Shown here: one piece after another, positions 1 through 8,103 of the stretch
Position numbering within the stretch: position 1 is the stretch's first letter
Layout of the letters: each line of letters begins with the position of its first letter
NCBI RefSeq assembly: GCF_005405925.1
Contig: NZ_BJHV01000001.1
Span: 9,982,001 to 10,046,000 of the forward strand
Reading direction: 5' to 3'
Source: Streptomyces antimycoticus
GTDB lineage: Bacteria > Actinomycetota > Actinomycetes > Streptomycetales > Streptomycetaceae
DNA: 64,000 nt
Program-made: the position numbers and the translations under genes
Notes under the pieces: generated by a model
What the model was told of the DNA's origin: nothing
What the model saw: only the letters and a program-made list of their open reading frames with translations
The model's database searches: none

Positions 1-389
1 GGGAGGATCTTCTCCAGGTACACCACGTCCAGCCCGTCATGGATGGCGAAGTGGATGGTCTCCCGCGTGGCCAGCAGCAGATCCTCCATATACGGCTGGG
101 CCACCTCCCGCAGGATGCGCTGCCGGTGCACCCGCTGCCCGATCTCGAACAGGCGCAGTCCGAGCCGGTAGTTGCAGCCCGCCCGCTCCAGCAGCCCCCA
201 TTCGACCAGCTCCTGGGACAGCCGGTGGACGGTCGCCTTCGCCACTCCCGAACGGCGCACCAGATCGGCGAGCGAGAGCGAGTCGTCGTCGGCGGTGAAC
301 GCCTCCAGGATGGACCGGACCTTGCCGAGGACGGAGTTCATCGGGTCGGGACAGGCTCTGACGGCTTGGTCGATGGGGACTACGGTCAT
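1..389 (-). CDS. IclR-family transcriptional regulator (partial, C-terminus off the left edge)
   Basis: About 130 N-terminal residues are visible, starting at ATG 389-387. Residues 18-75 form the winged helix-turn-helix typical of IclR proteins (NSVLGKVRSILEAF, then LADLVRRSGVAKATVHRL and a wing ending in YRLGLRLFEIG). The start of the effector-binding domain follows (REVAQPYMEDLL, then TIHFAIHDGLDVVYLEKI). IclR proteins usually bind short palindromes and sense aromatic or carboxylic ligands. The gene lies 16 bases downstream of the last enzyme gene of the leftward operon, so it is probably co-transcribed with the pathway it controls. A 17-bp palindrome repeated in the island's promoter regions is its likely operator. 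The family call is firm; the ligand is unknown. Confidence 0.9.
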   Translation of the reverse strand, partial: MTVVPIDQAVRACPDPMNSVLGKVRSILEAFTADDDSLSLADLVRRSGVAKATVHRLSQELVEWGLLERAGCNYRLGLRLFEIGQRVHRQRILREVAQPYMEDLLLATRETIHFAIHDGLDVVYLEKIL

Positions 390-405
390 GGCAGGTACCT
401 CACGA

Positions 406-1269
406 TCAGGTGGCCGAGGACGCGGCGAGGAACTCCAGGCTGAGCGGGTTGTACAGATCGGCCTTCTCGTGCTGCGGCCAGTGGCCGCACTCGTTGAACA
501 CCTCGAGCCGCGCCCCGGGGATCGCCGCCGCGATGGCCTCGGCCTCCGGCACGTCGCCGAGCGGGTTCTTGTTGCCCCACACCACCAGGGTCGGCGCCTT
601 GATCCGGCCCATGCGGTCGGGCCGCAGCAGGTTGCGCTCGCGGGCCTCCGGCTCCTGGAGCGCCAGCAGATTGTGCAGGTTCCGCTGGAAGTCGGGGTGG
701 TGGTAGATGTCGTAACGGATCTGGGTCAGCTCCTCGCCCAGGTCCTCGTCCCAGTGGGCCCACAGCAGCCGCAGCCGCTCCCGGGTGAAGGCGATGTCGT
801 CCTTGAGGGCCGCGTCGCTGGTGGACGTCTTCAGCCGCTCCATGATCGCCGGGTTGATCTTCGTGCCGCCCATGCACAGCAGCTGGAGGGAGGCGACCCG
901 GTCCGGGTGCTCGCTCGCGGCCCACGACCCCACCCAACCGCCCAGCGACTCGCCGACCAGATGGGCGCGCTCGGCGCCGACGGCGTCCAGATAGGCCATC
1001 AGGTGCTCGACGTACAGGGGGATCTCGGCCGGGCGGTCGGGCTTGCCCGTGTAGCCGTGGCCCAGCATGTCGATGGAGTGGCAGCGGTAGCGCTCGGCGT
1101 GCGCCGGGATGTTCCGTACGAACGCCTCCAGGTGGCCGGTCGTCCCGTGCAGGAACACCACATGCTCGCCGTCCTCGGGACCGGCTTGCAGGGCGCGGGT
1201 CTTGAAGTCGCCGGTGTCGACGTAGGCGTGCCGGTAGTCGATGCCCGACAGCTCGTTCCAGATGCTCAT
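406..1269 (-). CDS. Alpha/beta hydrolase, probable meta-cleavage product hydrolase
   Basis: The protein is 287 aa from MSIWNELSG. It has an oxyanion-hole motif HGTTGH near residue 45, a nucleophile elbow GESLGG (Ser) near residue 110 and a C-terminal catalytic His in ECGHWPQHEK. Length and layout fit the MhpC/BphD/HsaD family, which hydrolyses the C-C bond of semialdehydes or diketo acids made by extradiol dioxygenases. The start ATG overlaps the stop of the extradiol dioxygenase gene by four bases (ATGA), so the two are translationally coupled and probably act in sequence. A longer reading frame begins at 1353, but it lies inside the upstream gene and the coupled ATG is preferred. The exact substrate cannot be read from sequence. 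Confidence 0.85.
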   Translation of the reverse strand: MSIWNELSGIDYRHAYVDTGDFKTRALQAGPEDGEHVVFLHGTTGHLEAFVRNIPAHAERYRCHSIDMLGHGYTGKPDRPAEIPLYVEHLMAYLDAVGAERAHLVGESLGGWVGSWAASEHPDRVASLQLLCMGGTKINPAIMERLKTSTSDAALKDDIAFTRERLRLLWAHWDEDLGEELTQIRYDIYHHPDFQRNLHNLLALQEPEARERNLLRPDRMGRIKAPTLVVWGNKNPLGDVPEAEAIAAAIPGARLEVFNECGHWPQHEKADLYNPLSLEFLAASSAT

Positions 1270-2246
1270 GACTGCCTTTCGCTGGTCTGCGCGGAGGTCT
1301 GTGCGGGGGCCTGCGCGGGATCGAGGACGGCGACCCCCATGCCGGTGAGCCACTCGGGCATCGGTTCATAGGCCAGGCGCCGGCCCGGGATGTGATCGAG
1401 CAGCGCGGACATCAGCAGCCAGGTGCGCAGCTCCTGGGCGCCGTTGCCGGCCACCTTCTCCAGTTCCGCGGTGGTGTACTCGGTGAGGCGGTGCGCCTGT
1501 CCCCGTTCCATCCAGGACAGGAACTCCTCGTCGAACTCCGGGTTGAGCGACGCCTCGGCGGCCCGGATGATCTCGCGGCGGCGCACGTCGTAGTCCTGCC
1601 AGTTCTCCCGGCCGTTGAGCCAGGCCCCGACCATGAACTCCTCGTCCTCGCCGTTCGGGTCGCGCCAGTCCGGCCAGGGCAGCCGGTGGGACAGCCCGCC
1701 GGAGCCGATGACGGCCACCCGGCGGTCGCCGGGGAACGCCAGGACCGCCTCCCGGATCGCCCGGCCCAGCCGTTCGCAGCGCTCCAGGGTGGGCAGCGGC
1801 GGCGCGAAGACGTTCACCACCAGCGGTACCAGGTCGACGTCGAGCCCGTCGAGCAGATACTGGACGGCGTGCGACTGGCCGTGGTCGATCTGCAGCCGGG
1901 CGGAGAACGCCACGTCGAAACCGGACCGCTCCACGAGCGAACCCGCGAGGTAGAGGGCCAGCTCCCGGTCCACCGGCTGCGGGCCCTTCGGGGTGCCGGA
2001 CTCGCCGCTGGCGATGCACTCGTCCACCCCGATGGTGAAGCTGGGGATCAGGTCGAGCCAGAACCCCCGGAAGTGGTTGGAGCCGACCAGGACCACCGTG
2101 TCGGGGCGGGCCGCGGCCAGCGCGTCCCGCGCCTGGCCGAGGGCGTCCCGGAACCGCTCGGCGCGGTCCTTGTGGTACGTCTCCTCCCAGTGGGTGTTCA
2201 TCAGCGTGCTGTGCGACGCTCCGACCCCCAGGACGATCTCGGTCAT
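1266..2246 (-). CDS. Class III extradiol ring-cleavage dioxygenase (LigB/MhpB type)
   Basis: This is a 326-aa protein starting MTEIVLGVGASHSTLMN. The N-terminal His in GASHS and the mid-protein His in VLVGSNHFRGF sit where class III extradiol dioxygenases place their Fe(II) and acid-base histidines. IGSGGLSHRLPWPDW is another family block. Members such as MhpB open catecholic rings next to the diol using Fe(II) and O2. The gene sits between the M20-type gene (4-base overlap) and the alpha/beta hydrolase (4-base overlap), giving a cleavage-then-hydrolysis pair. The ring substrate is unknown; 2,3-dihydroxyphenyl-alkanoates are the best-known substrates of close families. Confidence 0.9.
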   Translation of the reverse strand: MTEIVLGVGASHSTLMNTHWEETYHKDRAERFRDALGQARDALAAARPDTVVLVGSNHFRGFWLDLIPSFTIGVDECIASGESGTPKGPQPVDRELALYLAGSLVERSGFDVAFSARLQIDHGQSHAVQYLLDGLDVDLVPLVVNVFAPPLPTLERCERLGRAIREAVLAFPGDRRVAVIGSGGLSHRLPWPDWRDPNGEDEEFMVGAWLNGRENWQDYDVRRREIIRAAEASLNPEFDEEFLSWMERGQAHRLTEYTTAELEKVAGNGAQELRTWLLMSALLDHIPGRRLAYEPMPEWLTGMGVAVLDPAQAPAQTSAQTSERQS

Positions 2247-3579
2247 GCCCCTGCTCCTTCCAGCTCGTCGCGGGACCGGGTGACGGTGTCCACGGCCGTG
2301 CGGATCAGATGGCGCGTGAGCTTCTCCATGGCCCGCAGCGACACCGTGTTCATGCCGCGGGCGAAGTCGATCTCGAACGGCGCCTCCGCCACCTTGGGCA
2401 TGCCGACCCGCACCGTGGGGATGCCGCGGCCGCGCAGGATGTTGGCGTCGGTGGCGCCGCTGTTCCCGGGGATCACCTCGTGCTCGCGCCCCTCCAGCGC
2501 CTCCCAGGCGGCCGTGGCGCTGCGGTGGATCCACGATTCGCGCGGGGTGCGGGTGCCGGGGATCGCCAGCACCATCTCCGCCCGGACGTCGAGCCCGGGC
2601 GAGGCGGCCCGCAGCGCGGCCAGCGCGTCCATGAACTCGCGCTTGGCCCGCATCGGTGTGATGTCCGGGCTGATCCGCAGGTCCACCATGAGGGTGCACA
2701 CGGCGGGGGTGACCGCCGCCATCCGCGGCCAGCCGCCGCGGATGGAGGAGACGATGCCCTGCGGCGCCACCGTGCCCGAGGTGTGCCGCTCGGCGTACCC
2801 CTCGAACCACTTCTCCAGGTACGCGGCCACCTCCCCGGCGCGGGCGATGGCGTTGTCGTAGGGGAGCCGGTGGCGGGAGCCCGCGTAGGTGTGGGTGCCG
2901 CCGACCGTCACCTCGAACCAGACCAGTCCGACCTCGTCCCACGAGACGGTCCAGCCGGGCTTGGCGATGACCGCGTAGTCGGTCCACACGCCCTGCTCCA
3001 GCAGGAACGAACACCCGGCGCCCTGGCCGGTGTTGAGGCGTGTGCCCACGGGCCGGGCGTTGGTGGGCATCCCGCCCGCGCCGAAGGCCGCGACCAGGTC
3101 ACCGGTGAGCGGGACACCGGCCAGCGAGATCGCCTCGACGGCCATCATCACGCACGCCGCGTGGCCCTTGGGGTTGGAGGCGCCGAGCCCGGTGACCAGG
3201 TCGTCGTAGACGGTGGCCGCGGGGCGCATGTCCTCGCGCAACTCCGGGCCGATCCACGGCACGTCCTCGCTCTCCTCGCCCACCGTGAGGGTGTCGATGG
3301 GGCGTACAGCATCAGGTCGGGGCCGGTGCCGTCACCGGTCAGCCGCCCCCAGGCGTTGGCCTGGCGGTCGTCGAGGGGCTGGACGGCCGCGTGGCAGCCG
3401 GCGGTGCGCAGGGTGTCGGCGATATGGGTGGCCAGCGGGCCCTCGTCGCCGGTGGGGCTGGGGATGTTCACCAGGCCCGTGATCAGCTCGCGGAGCCGGT
3501 CGGTGCTGATGTGGCGGGCGGCGTCCAGGACCCAGGAGCGCCGCCGGTCATCCAGTCCCGCGAGGCCGTCGGCGGTCAC
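2243..3579 (-). CDS. M20-fold amidohydrolase/deacylase-like protein, interrupted by a 1-base deletion near 3300
   Basis: Two overlapping frames join into one 445-aa protein. The N-terminal part starts at GTG 3579 (MTADGLAGLDD) and runs to DLMLYAP. The rest begins IDTLTVGEE and runs to the stop at 2243. The break is the run GGGG at 3299-3302 (plus strand), and one extra base restores the frame. The fold matches M20 peptidases (ArgE/DapE type), with the dimerisation-domain block TVGGTHTYAGS in the middle. The canonical metal ligands look altered: GASNPKG replaces the usual GxxDxKG, and AFGAGG stands where two glutamates are expected. The first His cannot be judged because it falls on the indel. 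The role may be amide or ester hydrolysis of the pathway substrate; this is inference. Confidence 0.7.
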
Positions 3580-3692
3580 TGGTTGATCCTGTGGACCTGG
3601 GTCATCGTGGTCCGCGCGATGCGCTTTGTGGCCAGCGGAATCCCGACGGCGATCGCGGCGCCCAGCAGCAGGGTGAACAGCTTACGGAACAT
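3576..3692 (-). CDS. 38-aa small membrane protein, unknown function
   Basis: This short reading frame sits between the Rieske oxygenase and the M20-type gene. It begins at ATG 3692, one base after the oxygenase stop codon, with GAGAAGG a few bases upstream as ribosome binding site. Its TGA overlaps the GTG start of the M20-type gene (GTGA). The peptide begins MFRKLFTLLLGAAIAVGIP: a basic N-terminus, then one hydrophobic stretch of about 17 residues and a basic tail. It looks like a single-pass membrane peptide. The tight coupling on both sides supports a real gene. No family is recognised. Confidence 0.6.
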   Translation of the reverse strand: MFRKLFTLLLGAAIAVGIPLATKRIARTTMTQVHRINQ

Positions 3693-3693
3693 G

Positions 3694-4910
3694 TCATGCC
3701 TTCTCTTCGGGTGCGGACGCACCGTCGACCGCGGCCAGCTTCTTGCCGTACTCCTCCTCGCTCAGATTCCGCCAGGCGGTGAGCGAGATATCGGGCCGGT
3801 AGAGCTTCTCCGGCGGGGCGTCGGTGACATCGACCATCCACGCGTCCTGGCCGGAGAACTGACCGTGGAACAGCCAGCGGATCGCGCCGAGGTACTTGGC
3901 GTAGAAGCGCAGGGTCTCCCAGCCCTCGGTGAAGTTGACCATCACGCCGACATAGCGGTGGTTGTCCTCGTCGACCGGGACGTAGAACTCGTAGTGGATG
4001 AACTTGGGGTAGGCGATGCGCAGCACGCCCGGCATCGACAGGGAGGCGAACCCGGGGAAGTCCTGCGCCTCGATCGTCGGGTCGACGCTGTCGGCCTTGC
4101 CGGTGTTGCCGATGTTGAAGGTCTCCTTCGGCGGCTGCATCTTCCACCACCGCTTGTTGGACCAGCGGCCCACCCCCGGGAACTCGGCGTCCCAGTGGAC
4201 CTCGTCCTGGACCCGGAAGATCCACCGGCCGCGCGGCACGATCCGGGTGATGTTCCAGGTCGGCATGGGCTTGAACAGCCGCCACAGGGCCGTGCGGTGC
4301 AGATACTTGGCGTGGCCCTCGTCGAAGCCGTTCTCGCAGGCGAACCGCCAGTTGCCACCGCGCGGCTCGATCCGCCCGCCCATCACGAAGGCGTTGGAGA
4401 CGAGCTCTTCCGGAAGCTGGGAGTCGATCGAGTGCGGCTCCTCGTCGGCGATCGGGATGTACACCCACACCATGCCGAGGCGTTCCTCGACCGGGTAGGT
4501 GCGCACGCCCAGCTTGCCGGTCAGCCGGCACTCGGGGCCGTCGGTGATGACCGCCGACAGCCGCCCGGTGGGCAGGTCGAAGGTCCAGCCGTGGTACGGG
4601 CAGCTCACCGTGCCCGGGAACTGCTGGTTGCCCTCGGACAGCGGCACACCGCGGTGCGGGCACCGGTTGTGCAGGGCGTACGCCGTGCCGTTGTCGCGGA
4701 TCAGCGCGATCCGCTCGCCGCAGATGGTGAACGGCAGCGGCTTCCCCGTGACCTGGCTGGACCAGGTGACCGGATACCAGTAGCCACGGAAGCCCGCTGC
4801 CGCACCGTCGTAATGGGGCCAGGACGACCAGTCCTGGCGACCGGGTTCGGCGGGTTTTCTGCGGCGGCTCCGGGCGGGGTGGCCGTGTCGGGAGAGTCCT
4901 CGACCGTCAT
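3694..4910 (-). CDS. Rieske non-heme iron oxygenase, large subunit (probable 1-base deletion near 4850)
   Basis: The protein carries the Rieske [2Fe-2S] ligands CPHRG and CPYHGW about 20 residues apart. It also has the mononuclear iron site ENGFDEGHAKYLH. These features define ring-hydroxylating or demethylating oxygenases that insert O2 using electrons from a separate reductase. The best start is ATG 4910, preceded by AGGAGGA eight bases upstream, giving MTVEDSPDTATPPGAAAENPP. That frame only joins the conserved body (RQDWSSWPHYDG) if one base is added around 4841-4860. The body frame itself has no start after ATG 4950, which lacks a good ribosome site. The corrected length is about 405 aa. 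No ferredoxin or reductase gene is visible nearby. It is the first gene of the leftward catabolic operon. Confidence 0.85.
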
Positions 4911-4984
4911 CGTGCGTGTCCTCCTGCTGCCGGTTTTCGGTGGACCCGAGCATCCGGCGCGAGGCGGATCCGCCCAAGGGATCC

Positions 4985-5001
4985 GGTCCGCTCAGCAGAC
5001 C
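4985..5001. promoter_or_regulatory. Putative IclR operator copy 1
   Basis: GGTCCGCTCAGCAGACC matches the 17-bp palindrome GGTCCGCTSAGCGGACC with one mismatch. It lies about 75 bp upstream of the Rieske oxygenase start. Function as an operator is inferred from its repetition and symmetry. Confidence 0.6.
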
Positions 5002-5044
5002 GCTCCCTCCCCGGTGGCAGACGAGACGGCGGCCGCGGCGGCGT

Positions 5045-5061
5045 GTCCCGCTGAGCGGACC
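5045..5061. promoter_or_regulatory. Putative IclR operator copy 2
   Basis: GTCCCGCTGAGCGGACC is the same 17-bp palindrome with a perfect right half and two changes in the left half. It lies about 95 bp upstream of the MDR reductase start. Confidence 0.6.
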
Positions 5062-5154
5062 CGTCCCGGTGCGCGGACGGCGGGGCGCGGTCTAGCGTGC
5101 CCGGGGTCCGCCACACCGAGCCGGGCCGTGAGCCCGTGGATACGGAGCGAAAAC

Positions 5155-6107
5155 GTGAGCCACCCGACGTCACAATCCCTGGTGCTGGAGGAGTTCGGCA
5201 CCCTGCCGCGGCTCGTCGAGCGGCCGGTCCCCGAGCCACGGCCCGGCCACACCCTGGTGCGGATGAAGTCGGCCGCCGTCAGCCACCTCGATCTGAACGT
5301 CGTCGACGGCAAGTTCGGCATCCTCCCCGACCTGCCGTCGATTCCCGGCACCGCCGGCAGCGGCACCGTCGTCGCCTCCGACGTCCACCCCGAGGGAAGC
5401 CTCGTCCTCCTCCGCGGCAAGGCCCTCGGAATGCGCCGCGACGGTGCCTGGAGCGAGCACGCGCTGGTCCCCGACGCCGCCGTGGAGGCCGTGCCCGAGG
5501 GCACGGACCCCGCAATGGCCTGCTGTTACTTCTCCCCGGCGGGGACGGCGTGGGCCTCGGTGCACGCCGTGGCGGGCGTCCAGCCCGGGGAGCGGGTCCT
5601 GGTGACCGGGCGGCCGGTGCGGTGGGGGCGCTCACCGTGCAGGTCGCGGCCCGGGCCGGAGCCGAGGTGATCGGCGTGGTGGGCCGCCCCGCCAAACTGC
5701 CGCATGTCCCGGCCCCGGCCAAGGTGGTGCTCGCCGCCGACCTGTCCGCCGACGCGGTCGGAGGCCCGGTGGACGTCGTCATCGACACCGTGGGCGGGCC
5801 GGTCCTGCGCGACTCCCTGCCGCTGGTGCGTCCCCGCGGCCGGGTCGCCCTCGTCGGCTACACCGCGGGCCGGGAGTTCACCGTGGACCTGGCGGACTTC
5901 CTCCTCGCCGATGTGTCGCTGCTGCCCGTGAACCTGATGACCCGTGGGAAGGAGGTTGCCGCCGACACCAAGCGGATGCTCGGCGACCTCACCTCCGGAG
6001 AGCTCACCCTGCCCATCGAGCACCATCGCATCGACGGCCTGGCGGAAGCCGTGGCACGCCTGCGGTCCGGGGAGGCGATCGGCAAGGTGGTCCTCGATCT
6101 CGGCTGA
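5155..6107 (+). CDS. Quinone-oxidoreductase-like MDR dehydrogenase (1-base deletion near 5610)
   Basis: GTG 5155 has GGAG eight bases upstream. The first frame encodes the GroES-like catalytic domain (LVLEEFGTLPRLVERPVPEP, then TLVRMKSAAVSHLDLNVVDG). It leads to GERVLVTG, where the reading breaks. The second frame resumes with AGAVGALTVQVAARAGAEVIG, the Rossmann NADPH-binding loop, and runs to VVLDLG. Adding one G in the GGG run at about 5608-5610 restores VTGAAGAVGAL. The full protein is about 317 aa, normal for zinc-independent quinone oxidoreductases of the medium-chain superfamily; no structural zinc cysteine cluster is seen. It is divergent from the Rieske operon. It could reduce a pathway intermediate or pass electrons to the oxygenase; the role is inferred. 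Confidence 0.8.
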
Positions 6108-6199
6108 GGGATGCTCCCGGATCCCGCCCGAGGGGTGATCGCCGATCCAGCCCGAGGGACGATCTCGCCCGAGCGATCTCATCCCGACGCGGGGCGCGG
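6108..6199. repeat. Three short imperfect direct repeats between convergent genes
   Basis: Three imperfect copies of GCCCGAG followed within a few bases by GATC occur at about 6126, 6150 and 6168, between the ends of the MDR and MaoC genes. There is no obvious hairpin or coding potential. Function is unknown. Confidence 0.4.
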
Positions 6200-6598
6200 T
6201 CAGCCCATCAGGACCACGGCCGTGCCCCGGCAGCACACCACATCACCCCGCCCACCGTGTTCGACCAGCTCCAGGGTGACCCGCCCCGTCTCCGGATCGA
6301 CCTCGCCGACCGTACCGCTCACCACGAGCCGCTCCCCGGCGAGGGCCGGGGCCCGGTTCTGCCACCCGACCTCCAGCACCTGTCCGCCCGGACCCGCGAA
6401 GCTCATGGCGGCCCGGTGCATCAGACAGCCGTGCAGCTGCGCCATGACGACCGGGCCGTCCAGCCCCTCGGAACGCGCGAACCCGGTGTCGTAGTGGATG
6501 CGGTGGGCATTGCGGGTGACCGCCCCGAACCGCAGCAGCGTGACGGCATCCGGGGTGAACTCCACCGGTGGTACGGGCTGCCCCGTGTGCACCCTCAT
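6200..6598 (-). CDS. MaoC-like hot-dog dehydratase domain protein
   Basis: This 132-aa protein has the MaoC/hydratase-2 pattern: FGAVTRNAHRIHYDTGFARSE, with Asn-Ala-His and the catalytic-type Asp, then GPVVMAQLHG. Such small single-hot-dog proteins usually pair with a second hot-dog protein to form an enoyl-CoA or mesaconyl-CoA hydratase. The start ATG overlaps the stop of the upstream partner by four bases. With the CoA-transferase and acyl-CoA ligase nearby, hydration of an unsaturated CoA ester is the likely job. The exact substrate is not deducible. Confidence 0.8.
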   Translation of the reverse strand: MRVHTGQPVPPVEFTPDAVTLLRFGAVTRNAHRIHYDTGFARSEGLDGPVVMAQLHGCLMHRAAMSFAGPGGQVLEVGWQNRAPALAGERLVVSGTVGEVDPETGRVTLELVEHGGRGDVVCCRGTAVVLMG

Positions 6599-7071
6599 CG
6601 GACGATGAACCTCTCCCGCACCCGGACGAGCGTGCCCCGTTCCGCCGTGTACGTCTTCTCGACGGTCAGCAGCAGGAACGGCGTTCCGCTGCCCTTGCGT
6701 TCGACATCCGTGAGGACCCGGCGGACCTGGATCCGGTCGCCCGCCCTCACCTCGCCGCTGAACCGGACCTCTTGGCCGCCCGCCATCAGCCGCACATCCA
6801 GGCCGTCGGTGCCCGGGACCTCATCGCGGTACATGCCGTCCGGCCGGAACTCCTCCTGGCCGGCGCCTCCCGCGCCGCGCAACAGGCTCACCAGGTACAT
6901 CGGGTGGACGGTGAAGTCCGGGTGGCCGGGGTCGACCAGACGCGGTCCGGTCTCCCCGGCCGAGCGCGCGAACTCCGCCGCGTCCTCGGCCCGTACGACC
7001 CCCAAGTCCCGGTGTTCCGGGCGGCCGATCGCCGCCCTGGCCCGTTCCTCGGCAACTTCCCACGCGGACAT
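6595..7071 (-). CDS. MaoC N-terminal-like (FAS1-type) dehydratase domain protein
   Basis: This 158-aa hot-dog protein begins MSAWEVAEERARAAIGRP and contains VHPMYLVSLL and EVRFSGEVRAGDRIQVRRVL. These resemble the non-catalytic N-terminal half of fungal hydratase 2 and mycobacterial HadA-like subunits. It is coupled by a 4-base overlap to the 132-aa MaoC protein, so together they probably make one two-domain hydratase split over two polypeptides. It is the first gene of a two-gene leftward unit whose promoter region holds the third 17-bp palindrome. Confidence 0.75.
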   Translation of the reverse strand: MSAWEVAEERARAAIGRPEHRDLGVVRAEDAAEFARSAGETGPRLVDPGHPDFTVHPMYLVSLLRGAGGAGQEEFRPDGMYRDEVPGTDGLDVRLMAGGQEVRFSGEVRAGDRIQVRRVLTDVERKGSGTPFLLLTVEKTYTAERGTLVRVRERFIVR

Positions 7072-7153
7072 GTACTGCCTTTCTGCGCACGACTACCGCG
7101 GACACGTTGGACCGGGAGGCTAGCCACCGCCCGGAGGCGGTCACCACGAGACC

Positions 7154-7170
7154 GGCCCGCTCAGCGGACC
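7154..7170. promoter_or_regulatory. Putative IclR operator copy 3
   Basis: GGCCCGCTCAGCGGACC matches the 17-bp palindrome with one mismatch. It lies in the 141-bp divergent region between the MaoC pair and the C-C hydrolase gene. Confidence 0.6.
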
Positions 7171-7212
7171 GGACCGCTTGGGCGGAGATCACCGGCACCA
7201 CACCATCGGGGC

Positions 7213-8085
7213 ATGGACCTCATGAACATCCAGAAGCCGCCGGAGGGCGCCCACGCGGAAGCGGACGGCGTCACGTACCACTACATCGAGCTGGGCAAGC
7301 CGGGCGGCAGCCCGACGGTCTTCCTCCACGGCGGCGGCCCCGGGTGCACGGGCTGGTCCGACTTCGGACAGGTGGCGCCGCTGTTCGCCCAGGACCGCCA
7401 CTGCTTCCTCGTGGACATCCTGCAGTACGGCAAGTCGGCCAAGCCCGTCATCGAAGGCCCCATGTGGGACTACCACGCCGCCAAGACGGTCGCCCTGCTC
7501 GACACCCTGGGCATCGAGCGCGCCGACTTCGTGTGCAATTCCTGGGGCGGAACCATCGCGCTGAACCTGGCCGCGAAGTACCCCGAGCGGGTCCGGTCGC
7601 TGACGATCACCGGCAGCATGCCCGTGTTCCACGGCCCGCTGGCCCCGCTGCCCGAAGGCGGCCGGCGCGGCCGCAACGCCCGTGATGTGTACTACGGCGG
7701 CACCGGCCCCTCCTGGGAGAAGATGCGGGACCTGATCGGCCGCCTGGAGTGGTACGACGCCGGTGCCATTCCCGACGACACCGTCACCCTGCGCTACGAG
7801 CAGAGTCTCGACCCGGAGGAGACCGCCCTCGCCGGCGCCTCCGACAACCCCCGCGGCGACTGGCAGGACCTCACCGCGGAGCTCGGCGCCATCCAGGCCC
7901 CCACCCTCTTCATCTGGGGCATGTACGACGCGTTCCTCACCCCCGACTATCCGCTGATGCTCGCCCGCATGGTCCCCAAGGGCAATCTGCACGTCATGGA
8001 CCAGGTCTCCCACCACCTTCAGGAGGAGCGGCCGCACGCTTACTACACGGCGGTCACCGGCTTCCTCAACCAGCAGCACGCCTGA
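7213..8085 (+). CDS. Alpha/beta hydrolase, MhpC/BphD-type C-C bond hydrolase
   Basis: This is a 290-aa protein (MDLMNIQKPPEGAH). It has the oxyanion-hole motif HGGGPGCTGWSDF near residue 37, typical of 2-hydroxy-6-oxo-dienoate hydrolases. The nucleophile elbow is NSWGG (Ser) near residue 112. The acid lies in WGMYDAFLTPDY and the catalytic His in DQVSHHLQEE. It closely follows the BphD/MhpC layout and cleaves vinylogous 1,5-diketones made by meta-cleavage. ATG 7222 is an alternative start. It opens a rightward unit with the CoA-transferase and the acyl-CoA ligase. Having two such hydrolases in one island suggests two cleavage steps or branched substrates. Confidence 0.88.
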   Translation: MDLMNIQKPPEGAHAEADGVTYHYIELGKPGGSPTVFLHGGGPGCTGWSDFGQVAPLFAQDRHCFLVDILQYGKSAKPVIEGPMWDYHAAKTVALLDTLGIERADFVCNSWGGTIALNLAAKYPERVRSLTITGSMPVFHGPLAPLPEGGRRGRNARDVYYGGTGPSWEKMRDLIGRLEWYDAGAIPDDTVTLRYEQSLDPEETALAGASDNPRGDWQDLTAELGAIQAPTLFIWGMYDAFLTPDYPLMLARMVPKGNLHVMDQVSHHLQEERPHAYYTAVTGFLNQQHA

Positions 8086-8103
8086 GCATCCCGCGGAGGA
8101 GAT

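Larger units (their letters stand above)
4911..5154. promoter_or_regulatory. Divergent promoter region of the Rieske operon and the MDR reductase
   Basis: This 244-bp gene-free region separates two outward-facing units and must hold both promoters. It contains two copies of the 17-bp palindrome found elsewhere in the island, centred 60 bp apart and listed separately. No clear -35/-10 pair could be picked out by eye. Confidence 0.6.
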
